In this document: piece by piece, positions 26,239 to 35,030 of the stretch
Position numbering within the stretch: position 1 is the stretch's first letter
Layout: every line of letters begins with the position of its first letter
Origin: G965197675 sp965197675
GTDB taxonomy: Bacteria > Chloroflexota > Dehalococcoidia > Plut-88900
Direction: 5' to 3'
Assembly: GCA_965197675.1 (NCBI GenBank)
Contig: OZ240221.1
Coordinates: 1,426,001 to 1,490,000 of the forward strand
DNA length: 64,000 nt
Made by a program: the position numbers and the translations under genes
Notes under the pieces: model-generated
What the model was told of the DNA's origin: nothing
What the model saw: the letters and a program-made list of their open reading frames with translations, nothing else
The model's database searches: none

Positions 26239-27456
26239 ATGGTGATTAAGTCTCACAAGAAGTGGACTGTGGTAGTTGTCGTGCTTATGGCAGTAGTATT
26301 GGTAGCCGCAGCTTGTGGAGATGAAGCAACACCCACACCCGCGCCAGCGACTACCACACCTGTGCCTCCGGGCGTGACACCGCCACCCGCAACTCCTACG
26401 TCGGTGGCTCCAACGGCAACACCATCACCGACATCACCTCCCGTCTCCGAGAAGCCCTTTGAGGGCGAGAGCTTGATAGTGACTGCGTATGCCGGCCCCT
26501 TCTATGATGCTTTCACAAAAGTCATTATACCAGTGTTTGAAGAAGACACCGGCGCAACAGTGGAGTTGATTCCCACCTACGGCGAAGAGATGGCTACTAT
26601 CTTATCAGCCCCTGCTGATAAACCTCCCTTCGACGTAGTTGGTGTTTGGAACCCCAGCGTCATACAGGGAGTAGCTGAGGGAGTGCTGCTACCTTTAAGG
26701 GTCGAAAATATTCCCAATTTCAAAGACGTCACGGACTTTCACCGTCAATTTGGAGTAATCGATGGTGTTGTATATGGAGCACCCTTCGAATTCGGTTTCT
26801 TCGGCATCGCATACGATAAGGAGGCACTTGGATTTACACCTACATCCTGGGATGACCTGTGGAGACCCGAGGCCCAGGGGAAAATCGGTCTGGATTCCGT
26901 CTTTTGGTGGAAGGTTTTAGGGACACCTGCAATGGCTATGGACTTGGCGCCCGACCTGGATGAGTTATACACAGACGAAGGACTTAGTGCCGTATTAGAG
27001 AGGCTGGGAGAGCTAGACGTGGCCTTTTGGTATGATTCCGGTGCCGCAGCCACGGCTGCAATGGACCGGGGGGACATTGCCATCGCCCTGGAACTCATTG
27101 AAATTGTTGCTCCACTTGTGCTACAGGATCCCGATAAGTATGGATTCGTAGTACCAGGGAACAGGTCGGGTGGTTACGTAGATTACATGGCGGTAGTGCG
27201 GGGCACCGAAAAGAGGGACTTAGCCGAGGTGTGGCTCAACTATATACTCGATCCTGAGCTTCAAGCTCTGTGGGCGGAAGAGGTACCCTACTATCTGTCA
27301 AACTCGAAGGTGGAGTACGGCCCCTTCGCGCAGCAGTTCTTGCCGGAAACGCAGGAGGAGCGACTGAGCATGGGTATCATGTACGACTGGGATTACCTGC
27401 TAGAGCATTGGACCGAGATAGAGGAACGGTTAAAGAAAGAGGTAATCACCCAATAA
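26239..27456 (+). CDS. extracellular solute-binding lipoprotein (ABC transporter, PotD/Fe3+ type)
   Basis: About 405 residues from the ATG at 26239, which follows GGGGAGGTGGAC. The same ribosome-site context precedes the gene at 41297. The signal peptide ends in a lipobox (VLVAAAC), then comes a Thr/Pro-rich linker (TPTPAPATTT) and a periplasmic-binding fold: SLIVTAYAGPFYDAF, VIDGVVYGAPFEFGFFGIAY, YDKEALGFTPTSWDDLW. This resembles spermidine/putrescine or ferric-ion binding proteins. No permease or ATPase gene is adjacent, so the substrate and transporter are unknown. Confidence 0.88.
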   Translation: MVIKSHKKWTVVVVVLMAVVLVAAACGDEATPTPAPATTTPVPPGVTPPPATPTSVAPTATPSPTSPPVSEKPFEGESLIVTAYAGPFYDAFTKVIIPVFEEDTGATVELIPTYGEEMATILSAPADKPPFDVVGVWNPSVIQGVAEGVLLPLRVENIPNFKDVTDFHRQFGVIDGVVYGAPFEFGFFGIAYDKEALGFTPTSWDDLWRPEAQGKIGLDSVFWWKVLGTPAMAMDLAPDLDELYTDEGLSAVLERLGELDVAFWYDSGAAATAAMDRGDIAIALELIEIVAPLVLQDPDKYGFVVPGNRSGGYVDYMAVVRGTEKRDLAEVWLNYILDPELQALWAEEVPYYLSNSKVEYGPFAQQFLPETQEERLSMGIMYDWDYLLEHWTEIEERLKKEVITQ

Positions 27457-27607
27457 AATCGATGGTAGCCTAGGTTAACCTCAGAATGATCATCGCCTGA
27501 GAGCAGTTCGTATTCTAACATTAGCTTGAAATGACCAATACTTGACTGCCATTGCTCTGATAAAGGTTGGAGGGACGTTCCATCTAGGCCACCTATAGGA
27601 GGCGAAT

Positions 27608-28738
27608 ATGGCTGACTACAAGATCATTTCTGCCGACTCACATTGTGAAGAACCAGAGGAACTGTACGAGCAACTTTCCCCTGAGTATCGTGAGCGAGCT
27701 CCTCACATCGAGAAGAGGGGTGATGGTGTGTATATGATCCAGGAAGGGCAAATACCGGTCAGGGTGGATCTTATGACAAAGAGACTCACCGAAGAAGACA
27801 AACGGCTGGAGTTTCGGGGTGGCAGTGATGAGCCCACAGCGTACGGCAACGAAAGCGCAATAGGGGCAAACGTGGCACAGCGACTGGCCGATCTTGAGGA
27901 AGACGGAATCACCAGTGAAGTCATCTATCCTCAAGGCCTTTTCAAGGTATTTGCTTCTCCTGACCCAGGTTACCAGTTGGCTTTCGCCCGGATGTATAAC
28001 GATTGGTACGGTGAGGTTTTCAATGAGTATCCAGACCGCTTCATACCCTCCGCCGTGATACCAATGATAAACATTAACGAGGCGATAGTTGAAGCGGAGC
28101 GAGTGGTGAAGTTGGGCTTTCGTTCAGTATCCTTGCCCATCGCTATGCCGAATTTGCCCTATAACCGGCCAGAATATGAACCTTTCTGGGCAGCGATAGA
28201 GGAAATGAGTGTCCCCATAAGCTTTCATACTCTGACGAGGGGTGAAAACCCGCGAGTGTTGGGCGAAGGGGAAGAAGACTCTTATGGCGCCGATTTCATC
28301 TTCATCAATTTGGGCATGGCCGAAGCTATGAGTCCCTTGTGTATGTTGGTAGGTTCGGGCGTGTTGCAAAGACACCCTCAGCTGAAATTCGTTCTGGTTG
28401 AGTGTGGAACCGGCTGGCTTGCTTGGTTCTTGAATAGTATGGACGAGATGTACCATAAGCGGCATATGTGGCACAGACCTAAGTTAGAACTGGCGCCAAG
28501 TGAGTTCTTCAAGCGCCAGGGTCACATAACCTTCAGTGATGATGAGATCGGTCTGCGTAATAGAGATGTTACAGGCGTTGACTGTCTGATGTGGGGAAGC
28601 GACTATCCCCACGACGAGGGAACTTTCCCCCACTCTCGAGAAGTAGTTGCTCGCATCTTCAAGGACATATCTGAAGAGGAGACCCGAAAGATAGCAGGGG
28701 AGAACGCGGCCAGACTTTACAATCTTTCTCTCAACTAG
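27608..28738 (+). CDS. amidohydrolase family 2 metal-dependent hydrolase
   Basis: A 376-residue TIM-barrel hydrolase. The N-terminal SADSHCEEP stands in for the usual DxHxH metal motif. Further conserved blocks are SFHTLTRG, FVLVECGTGWLAWFL and MWGSDYPHDEGTFPHS, where the Asp is the usual metal ligand. GGAGG precedes the ATG. It is a clear paralog of the gene at 31719-32846, which lies in inverted orientation 3 kb away. Relatives include decarboxylases and amidohydrolases of aromatic and lactone substrates. The substrate is unknown. Confidence 0.87.
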   Translation: MADYKIISADSHCEEPEELYEQLSPEYRERAPHIEKRGDGVYMIQEGQIPVRVDLMTKRLTEEDKRLEFRGGSDEPTAYGNESAIGANVAQRLADLEEDGITSEVIYPQGLFKVFASPDPGYQLAFARMYNDWYGEVFNEYPDRFIPSAVIPMININEAIVEAERVVKLGFRSVSLPIAMPNLPYNRPEYEPFWAAIEEMSVPISFHTLTRGENPRVLGEGEEDSYGADFIFINLGMAEAMSPLCMLVGSGVLQRHPQLKFVLVECGTGWLAWFLNSMDEMYHKRHMWHRPKLELAPSEFFKRQGHITFSDDEIGLRNRDVTGVDCLMWGSDYPHDEGTFPHSREVVARIFKDISEEETRKIAGENAARLYNLSLN

Positions 28739-29072
28739 TTGCTATAATAGTTCCACACGGTTTTATACACCATATAGTTTCTTACATCCCCGCTTCTGCA
28801 TCCTCAGAAATTCGATGGCTAGGGAGCACCTCCCTTAGATAGTAGACTGGTTATCTGGTGGGTGCTAGCACAAGGTCGAGATACTACTCGGACCTTCATT
28901 GCCGAGACAGTCGCACTATCCATCTCCTTGGAGACTAAGCGACTTCACCGTCGAGCCTGATGTAGGTCTCGGAGTGTAACTGCACCTCCGACAGACTAGC
29001 TTAGGACTACACGAAGGTGATTCTAAGAACTTAGTACTTGGATATAGAGACTAGTCCCGTCAAAACCTCAGT

Positions 29073-29110
29073 CGGAAGGTTAAGGATGCGCATCGGCACT
29101 GGCGAGAATA
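29073..29110 (+). repeat. 38-bp direct repeat, left copy flanking the TIGR04255 cassette
   Basis: It begins CGGAAGGTTAAGGATGCGCA and ends TCGGCACTGGCGAGAATA. The right copy at 31535-31572 differs at two positions. The flanking sequence is not shared. Together they bracket about 2.4 kb. Confidence 0.8.
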
Positions 29111-29476
29111 TCTCTACGAATGGGTGTTATATACCTGTTTACCCTAGCAGCCTTAGCGACTGACCACTACAGGCAGGCTTGTCAATCTGAGAGATGGGAG
29201 TTCGAGCCCCTTGGCCCCAGTCCCCTACATAAGAATTGGGGGCAACCTACCCGTAAGTAAATCGCCCCCAGCGCCAGACTTGTCCCGGCTATGATAACCC
29301 AACTTTCCCATATGGACAAGCAAAGGGATGGTGGGAGAGCACCAGATTAGTCATAGCTAGGATAACACATCGTTATACTCTGTATGGCTAGAAGCCGCCA
29401 TCACAATCGGCTGTGTTGATGGGAGTGGGACTATCTGGTACAGTATAAGTGTCAAGATATCGTCAAGGGAACTATG

Positions 29477-29507
29477 TTGCGGATGGACTTGACAACCCGG
29501 TTATAAT
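29477..29507 (+). promoter_or_regulatory. possible promoter for the TIGR04255 cassette
   Basis: TATAAT at 29502-29507 is a perfect -10 box, with TTGCGG at 29477-29482 as a possible -35 at a 19-bp spacing, slightly long. A TTGACA is present but too close. Position fits transcription of the gene starting at 29553. Confidence 0.35.
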
Positions 29508-29552
29508 GTTTAAGTTTCTTTGTCACCCTCATCAACATCTCATGGGGCACCA

Positions 29553-30326
29553 GTGAGCCGACAATATTCGAATCCCCCAATTCATGAGGCTGTTTGTGAA
29601 TTCCGGTACCAGGAAGACGGACACTGGGACTTGGCATCTCCTGGACTGGTCTATTCTGCCTTGAGTGACGAATTCCCCAGGAGATTATCTAAGAAGAGAC
29701 CGGCCGCACCTGCGGCTCCAGTCGTCAACCCCCCAAACTTGTTACCTGGCGAGTTGCAAGTAGAGTTTCAGTTTGGTCCTCGGGAAGCCTTAAGGTTTTG
29801 GCGACATAGTGACGAATCGGGCTACATCGCTGTGGCTCCTTACAGCTTGAGGGTGCACCATTTGAGGCCATACCCTTCCTGGAAACATTTCAGTAATATT
29901 ATCTACAAAGGTGCCCAAGCGTACCAAGACGTGCTTAAGCCGACCAAAGTCCAGCGGATCGGGTTAAGATACATCAATCGCATAGATCTAGGTCATACAT
30001 CTGTCTCGCTAGAAGAGTTCTTCGATTTCTACCCATTCGTAGGTAGCGATATACCACAGAATTTATCGGGGTTTAATTGCTTGATACAACTTGATTTCGA
30101 AGATGCTCGCGACTCACTCATTCTTCAACTAGGGAGTGCCCCGCGATCTCAAGGGCAAGAGGAAATAGTCAATACCAGAGTGACCTTGGACTTGGACTAT
30201 TTCCTCGCGCGTCCAGATAATCTCGAGTTATCTGAAACCGCGAAGTGGCTTCAGAAGGCGCATTCCAACTTGGAAAGTGTCTTTGAGGGATGTCTCAAGG
30301 ACACTGCTCGAAAGTTGTTCTGTTAG
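29553..30326 (+). CDS. TIGR04255 family protein
   Basis: About 257 residues from a GTG at 29553 (MSRQYSNPPIHEAVCEFRYQ); a TTG at 29520 would add 11. The opening NPPIHEAVCEFRY and the central QRIGLRYINRIDLG are signatures of the sporadically distributed TIGR04255 family, whose function is unknown. The patchy distribution of the family fits horizontal movement. It heads three closely packed genes bracketed by direct repeats. Confidence 0.8.
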   Translation: MSRQYSNPPIHEAVCEFRYQEDGHWDLASPGLVYSALSDEFPRRLSKKRPAAPAAPVVNPPNLLPGELQVEFQFGPREALRFWRHSDESGYIAVAPYSLRVHHLRPYPSWKHFSNIIYKGAQAYQDVLKPTKVQRIGLRYINRIDLGHTSVSLEEFFDFYPFVGSDIPQNLSGFNCLIQLDFEDARDSLILQLGSAPRSQGQEEIVNTRVTLDLDYFLARPDNLELSETAKWLQKAHSNLESVFEGCLKDTARKLFC

Positions 30327-30337
30327 AAAGGACAGTC

Positions 30338-31066
30338 ATGCCTACAGTAAAAACTAGTAGTCGTGAATGTATTGGAGCGACCCCTTTCAGAGAGCTTATG
30401 ATTCGTGGTGGTGCAACTGGAGGGTATGTCCTTATGCCTGACAACTGGCGTGAATCCTTCCGTCAAAGTTCACCTGCCACAGGCTTCGAATCTAGTCTCC
30501 ACGAAGAATTAGAGGAGGCTTTATTGGATTGGGAGATGTCCCTAGGCCAGACCAGAGGTCTCGACGATTTCGTTATCGTCACATCCAAGAGCACCGGCCC
30601 AATACCAATCCACTCTTTAGGTGATGACTATATGATGGGTCATAGAACGGGGCCCTCGGCACAGTCGGAGCAACAGACACCTGTCGAGCTTTCTCCGTTG
30701 GTTCGCTGGCAGGTAACCCAGATCGTATCCGGGGTCAACTCTAGACTGGAGGAACGCCTTTCCCAATTTGAGAATGACTGTCCAGGCCAAGAACCGGTAT
30801 CAGCCTCAACAAAGTCTGCTGTGCGCAAATTGGTTACTTGGCTCTGCAGCAGATCAAACACTGTGTCCGCTACTGTATCCAACGACGGTGTGTTGTCTAT
30901 CGCTACGGTTTTCTCGACTGATGTGCGACTATACGTTGAGGTCGAGAGGGATGGAAGTACTGAAGCTGCGGTGACGCGAGAGAAGCGTTATGCGTGTAAC
31001 GTCCCCGGGAATGCCGTTACCGACTTGATCCCGGAGGTAGTTCTTGCCGCTGTTGGAAGTATCTAG
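30338..31066 (+). CDS. unknown protein, second gene of the TIGR04255 cassette
   Basis: About 242 residues from the ATG at 30338 (MPTVKTSSRECIGATPFREL), with AAAGGA upstream. I do not recognise a family. The N-terminal third is polar, the middle carries a helical stretch (QIVSGVNSRLEERLSQF), and the C-terminal third (SATVSNDGVLSIATVFSTDV) looks beta-rich. It starts 11 bp after the TIGR04255 stop and overlaps the third gene by 23 bp, so the three are probably translated as a unit. Confidence 0.62.
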   Translation: MPTVKTSSRECIGATPFRELMIRGGATGGYVLMPDNWRESFRQSSPATGFESSLHEELEEALLDWEMSLGQTRGLDDFVIVTSKSTGPIPIHSLGDDYMMGHRTGPSAQSEQQTPVELSPLVRWQVTQIVSGVNSRLEERLSQFENDCPGQEPVSASTKSAVRKLVTWLCSRSNTVSATVSNDGVLSIATVFSTDVRLYVEVERDGSTEAAVTREKRYACNVPGNAVTDLIPEVVLAAVGSI

Positions 31067-31475
31067 GGAAGAGTGGATTTGCAGATTCATCCCCCAGGAC
31101 GAATGGGACGACGAACGACAGAAACCTACACCGCGTGCCTTCAGAGCAAGCAACCGTCAATTGTCTGTGTTTCACCCGAAAAGAGTAGAGGAGGCTGGTT
31201 CCTCGATGCGAGACTTGTGCATCGAGGAACTTAGTGGGATGGGGGAAGCTTATCTACAGGTGAAGGCTTGCATTGAATTGGACCAGCCCATCTCAGACTC
31301 ATTCAACCCAAAAATCTACTGGCGACCTGATAAAGTCGCCATGCCGTGGGAGCGTTGGAAAGACGCCCACGCTCAGATCGAGTCAAAGGGTGGCAATGCT
31401 TGTTTCCCGATCTCATACCGATCCCTTCTAGTTGAAAACGCCGCTTGCCTCAGGTCTCCAGACAGACTTTCCTGA
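31044..31475 (+). CDS. unknown protein, third gene of the TIGR04255 cassette
   Basis: A 143-residue protein from a TTG at 31044 that has GGAGGT six bases upstream. Not recognised. It is polar, with a Trp-rich region (PKIYWRPDKVAMPWERWKDA) and no membrane segment. It overlaps the preceding gene by 23 bp. The right direct repeat begins 60 bp after its stop. It could be the effector or regulator of the cassette, but the sequence does not say which. Confidence 0.58.
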   Translation: MPLLEVSREEWICRFIPQDEWDDERQKPTPRAFRASNRQLSVFHPKRVEEAGSSMRDLCIEELSGMGEAYLQVKACIELDQPISDSFNPKIYWRPDKVAMPWERWKDAHAQIESKGGNACFPISYRSLLVENAACLRSPDRLS

Positions 31476-31534
31476 CCTCATCCGGTTCACTGTCCACGAG
31501 TGCCGTAGTTTTCCGTTGCCATTGTGTCTTACGA

Positions 31535-31572
31535 ACGGAAGTTTAAGGATGGGCATCGGCACTGGCGAGAAT
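31535..31572 (+). repeat. 38-bp direct repeat, right copy flanking the TIGR04255 cassette
   Basis: Matches 29073-29110 at 36 of 38 positions, same orientation. It lies in the 243-bp gap before the convergent amidohydrolase gene. Confidence 0.8.
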
Positions 31573-31718
31573 ACCTACTATATAGATAGATGTTTGAGCC
31601 AAAACCCGTACTCAGAAAACGCTGGGCTCACCATGGGATAGGGGCACCGACACCGGTGAAGTAATAGCTAACCACCCGGCGGAGCCCAAGGTATTAGTCT
31701 TCAATGAGAAATCCAGGG

Positions 31719-32846
31719 CTAGTTCAAGGGAAAGCCGTACAGTTTGGCTGCATTTTCCAGCACTATCTTCCGCTTTTCATCCTCAGTCAAGTCCTGGAAG
31801 GTACGATCTATCACTTGCCTGGAGTGGGGAAAGGTTCCTTCCTCGTGGGGATAATCGCTACCCCACATAAGGCAGTCCACTCCGGTAAAGTGGCGATTGT
31901 TCAACCCGACTGCGTCGTCGCCAAAGGTGATGTGGCCCTGGCGCTTGAAGTATTCACTAGGCAACATCTTCAGTTGAGGGATCATCCACTGATGGCGCTT
32001 ATGTGCTAGTTCATCGAGGATGTTCAAGTACCAGGCGAGCCAGCCAATGCCGCACTCCACCAGTACAAATTTAAAATCAGGATGGCGGTCTAATACCCCG
32101 GATGCGATCAACCTGACCAGCGGATCCATGGCCTCGGCCACGCCCAAGCCCATGAAGATCAGAGTTTCCCCATAGAGGAGTTCTTTGCCTAAATTATCGT
32201 ACAGGTCTCCTTCTGCGGGTGCGCCGGAGGTAAAAACGTGGAAACTCAGGGGAATCTTGAGCTCCTCCATGGTGGACCAGAGAGGCTCGTACTCGGGTTG
32301 GTTGTAGGGATGATTCAGCTTGCTCACCGGAACTGATATAGAGCGATAGCCTAACTTGGCGACCCGTTTGGACTCAGCTACCGCATCATTAATGTCCACC
32401 ACTGGAATTGTTGCCGATGGTACGAAACGGTCCGGATGGCCTCCGAAGACTTCGGCGACCCAATCATTGACGACACGACTAAGGGCCAACTGTAACTTGG
32501 GATCAGGAGACGAGTGTATCTCAAACATTCCCTCGGTGTAGATTACCTCACCTCTGACTCCATCCTCATCCAGATCTGTCAGGCGCAAGGAGACGTTGGT
32601 GCCGCCCCCTCGGTCCATATGAGGAGTCTCGTCACCCTCTCTGTAACCTTTCCGTCTGTCATCTTCGGTCAAAGCATGCGGCGCATCCTGGGGTATAGGC
32701 CTCTGTCCATCGATTACCAGATATCTGCGCCCGTTAATGATTTCCATTCGGGGCGCTCGATCCTTGTATTCTGCGGGAAGCACTTCATATATTTCAGTCG
32801 GTTCCTCGGCATGAGAGTCCGCAGAAATTACCTTGTAATCGCCCAC
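31719..32846 (-). CDS. amidohydrolase family 2 metal-dependent hydrolase (paralog of 27608-28738)
   Basis: A 375-residue protein with GTG start at 32846 preceded by AAGGAGG. It shares the blocks SADSHAEEP, LSFHVFTSG, FVLVECGIGWLAWYL, EYFKRQGHITFGDD and MWGSDYPHEEGTFPHS with the plus-strand paralog. Both probably arose by duplication and now sit as an inverted pair around the TIGR04255 cassette. Substrate unknown. Confidence 0.87.
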   Translation of the reverse strand: MGDYKVISADSHAEEPTEIYEVLPAEYKDRAPRMEIINGRRYLVIDGQRPIPQDAPHALTEDDRRKGYREGDETPHMDRGGGTNVSLRLTDLDEDGVRGEVIYTEGMFEIHSSPDPKLQLALSRVVNDWVAEVFGGHPDRFVPSATIPVVDINDAVAESKRVAKLGYRSISVPVSKLNHPYNQPEYEPLWSTMEELKIPLSFHVFTSGAPAEGDLYDNLGKELLYGETLIFMGLGVAEAMDPLVRLIASGVLDRHPDFKFVLVECGIGWLAWYLNILDELAHKRHQWMIPQLKMLPSEYFKRQGHITFGDDAVGLNNRHFTGVDCLMWGSDYPHEEGTFPHSRQVIDRTFQDLTEDEKRKIVLENAAKLYGFPLN

Positions 32847-33308
32847 AATCCGCCTCCTTGAGTTCGCGTGATTTGCTTTAATTATACGTTGTCAAGTTTC
32901 CCTAAGCATTTGAAGAGTTCGAATGCTCTCTGCCAGATACATCGAGAGAATCTTTGACCTTTTCACGTCTAACTCACCTCTCCCTATTATATGCAACCAC
33001 CGCTTACGTGGAAAGAGGCTGTACTCGACCAGTAGATTGGTGACACTTTGATCCCTTCTTTGGGTTTTGATGCTTATGGGTTTCTTCCCTCCCTCCAGCC
33101 GCCCAGGTACGTTGTTAGAAGTCGACGGGGCACCCTTCAAGCACCCCGTCAGAGGGGGACTACCCCTCTGTACTCCTCCAAATCGGAGGCCATTTCTATC
33201 CGTGGATAGCCGAGGCAAACTGACCACCAGAGGAATCTCAGGATGCTACGTCCACTCAGTTAGATGGCGAGCATCGTTGAGATGAACTGGAGCTCGGAGA
33301 AACTCCGG
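32847..33308. other. intergenic region with two adjoining perfect hairpins
   Basis: No gene seen. GACGGGG (33124-33130) pairs with CCCCGTC (33144-33150), and CAGAGGGG (33150-33157) pairs with CCCCTCTG (33163-33170). The second resembles the CCAGAGGGA palindromes elsewhere. These lie downstream of the minus-strand D-aminoacylase-like gene, so they might end its transcript, but no T-run follows. Confidence 0.55.
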
Positions 33309-34982
33309 TCAGCCGACCATGTCACAGCTTCGGAGGAGCTTACCAGGCAGAGCACCGGTGCAATCGTTACCCTCGAAGGTTACCGTGCCATTGACTATGG
33401 TGTATCGCAACCCGGTAGGCTTCTCGATGAGGCGGCGTTCCCCTCCCGGGAAGTCGTTGGCATAGGTAGGCCTGTTGTAGAGGTATCCCAGCTCATTCAG
33501 GTCGTAGACGATTACGTCGGCCCAGTTGCCGACTCTCAGCATGCCCCTGTCCTTGAAGTTGGCGAACCAGGCGGGATAGGAGCTTATCTTGTAGTGGGCC
33601 TCCTCCAGAGTCATGATTCCCTCGTCTCGAATCCACCTGGACAGGAAATCTACAGGCCATTCACTGCCCAGCACGAATTTAGTGTGCGCGCCTCCGTCGG
33701 ACAGCGAGATATGCGAGTATGGGTCTTTTATTCGTTCCTCACTGGCTGGATTGGCGTTGATGTGGCTGAAGGTGGTTTGCAGGTCTTCTTCCAGGGCCAA
33801 GTCCAAGAAGGTGTCGAGGGGGTCCTTGTTTTGGATTCTTGCCACTTCGGCTACGGGTAAACCTTCGTACCTATTGTTGCGCTCATTGGCCGCCACCACC
33901 TTCACCTTCTCCCAGTTAGTCCTGTCATTGGGAATTCTCTCTACGTCTTGTCTCATGGCGGCTCGAACACTGGGGTCTGAGAGCTTAGCGGCGCGCTCTG
34001 CTGGAGTACCAACCAGTGGGTTGACCCAGTTTTGCATGTAGTCGAACATGTTGTACTCTGCCAAGGAGAAGAGGGACTCGTTACCCGTGATAGCCTCCTG
34101 AGCCAGCAGTGGCAAGCCCCGGTCTCTGATCGATCTCACCCATCCAGGACCATCGGTTTCCTCACCCTGCTCCAGTCCCACGTGAAGCGGCCGTCCACTA
34201 ACCTCCATCATCTTCACTATCAGGTTGTGGCTCTCTTCAGGATCTGCCGATAGGAAGGCAGTCCAACCTATGTGACCGACCCCGAACTCGCTGAGGACTT
34301 CTGCGAGAGCCAGGAACTCTCTCTCCGAGGCCACGTGACTGGGTAGGAAGCTACCATCCTCCGGCCTGTCCTCCAGATTCTTGTCGGCGGAGAAGCCGAA
34401 GGCGCCAGCCTGCATGGCCTCTCGGAAAATGCGTCTCATCTGGTCCAACTCCTCATCGGTGACCTCTGTCCTCTCTCGGGACTCTTTCATTCCCAGGACG
34501 TAGCCACGCAAGGGAGAGAAGGGGAACAGAGAGCCAACGTTCACTCCCAGCCCATGGCGGTCCAGGCTATCCAGGAACTCTGGGAAGGTTTCCCAGTCCC
34601 ACCTCATTCCCTTGCGCATGGACTCCAGGGGGATGGCCTCGATGCGGTTCATCATGCGCATGTTCAGGTCTCGGTCTTCAGGTCTCGTAGGAGCAAAGCC
34701 GAACCCACACTGGCCGATGGTGAGGGAGGTTACTCCGAACCATCCCGACATGCTGGCGTAGGGGTCCCAGTTGAGTTGAGCGTCATAGTGGGTATGAAGG
34801 TCAATGGCGCCAGGTGCCACTATGCACCCAGAAGCATCTATCTCTTTGGCGGCCCCAGCCTTGATAACGCCGCTGATAAGGGCTACTCGACCATCTCTTA
34901 CGGCCAAGTCGGCCCTGTATTTGGGAACGCCAGTGCCGTCGACTATAGTGCCGCCACGGATAACCAGGTCGTATTCACGCAT
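33309..34982 (-). CDS. N-acyl-D-amino-acid deacylase-like amidohydrolase
   Basis: A 557-residue amidohydrolase-superfamily enzyme. It begins with the composite beta-domain (DLVIRGGTIVDGTGVPKYRA), then PGAIDLHTHYDAQLNWDP with the HxH metal site. Further on are GQCGFGFAPTRPEDRD, GAFGFSADKN, SLSDGGAHTKFV with the catalytic Asp, and a C-terminal YTIVNGTVTFEGN. D-aminoacylases and N-acyl-D-Glu deacylases have this arrangement. A strong AGGAGGG precedes the ATG. It may be read from the transcript of the secreted-protein cluster upstream. Confidence 0.87.
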   Translation of the reverse strand: MREYDLVIRGGTIVDGTGVPKYRADLAVRDGRVALISGVIKAGAAKEIDASGCIVAPGAIDLHTHYDAQLNWDPYASMSGWFGVTSLTIGQCGFGFAPTRPEDRDLNMRMMNRIEAIPLESMRKGMRWDWETFPEFLDSLDRHGLGVNVGSLFPFSPLRGYVLGMKESRERTEVTDEELDQMRRIFREAMQAGAFGFSADKNLEDRPEDGSFLPSHVASEREFLALAEVLSEFGVGHIGWTAFLSADPEESHNLIVKMMEVSGRPLHVGLEQGEETDGPGWVRSIRDRGLPLLAQEAITGNESLFSLAEYNMFDYMQNWVNPLVGTPAERAAKLSDPSVRAAMRQDVERIPNDRTNWEKVKVVAANERNNRYEGLPVAEVARIQNKDPLDTFLDLALEEDLQTTFSHINANPASEERIKDPYSHISLSDGGAHTKFVLGSEWPVDFLSRWIRDEGIMTLEEAHYKISSYPAWFANFKDRGMLRVGNWADVIVYDLNELGYLYNRPTYANDFPGGERRLIEKPTGLRYTIVNGTVTFEGNDCTGALPGKLLRSCDMVG

Positions 34983-35030
34983 GATGAACCCTCCTCTGTG
35001 TGCAACGATATCCCAATTCTACTCGCAGTG

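Larger units (their letters stand above)
28739..29552. other. non-coding region left of the TIGR04255 cassette
   Basis: No open frame of convincing quality. It contains the left copy of a 38-bp direct repeat (29073-29110) and a possible promoter at 29477-29507. A stretch near 29195-29210 looks vaguely like a tRNA T-arm but no tRNA can be folded. Confidence 0.5.

Noticed and set aside
29155..29230. tRNA-like T-arm GGGAGTTCGAGCCCC
   Set aside because: No matching 5' acceptor strand or D-arm upstream, and the T-stem does not pair over five bases. At most a decayed remnant.
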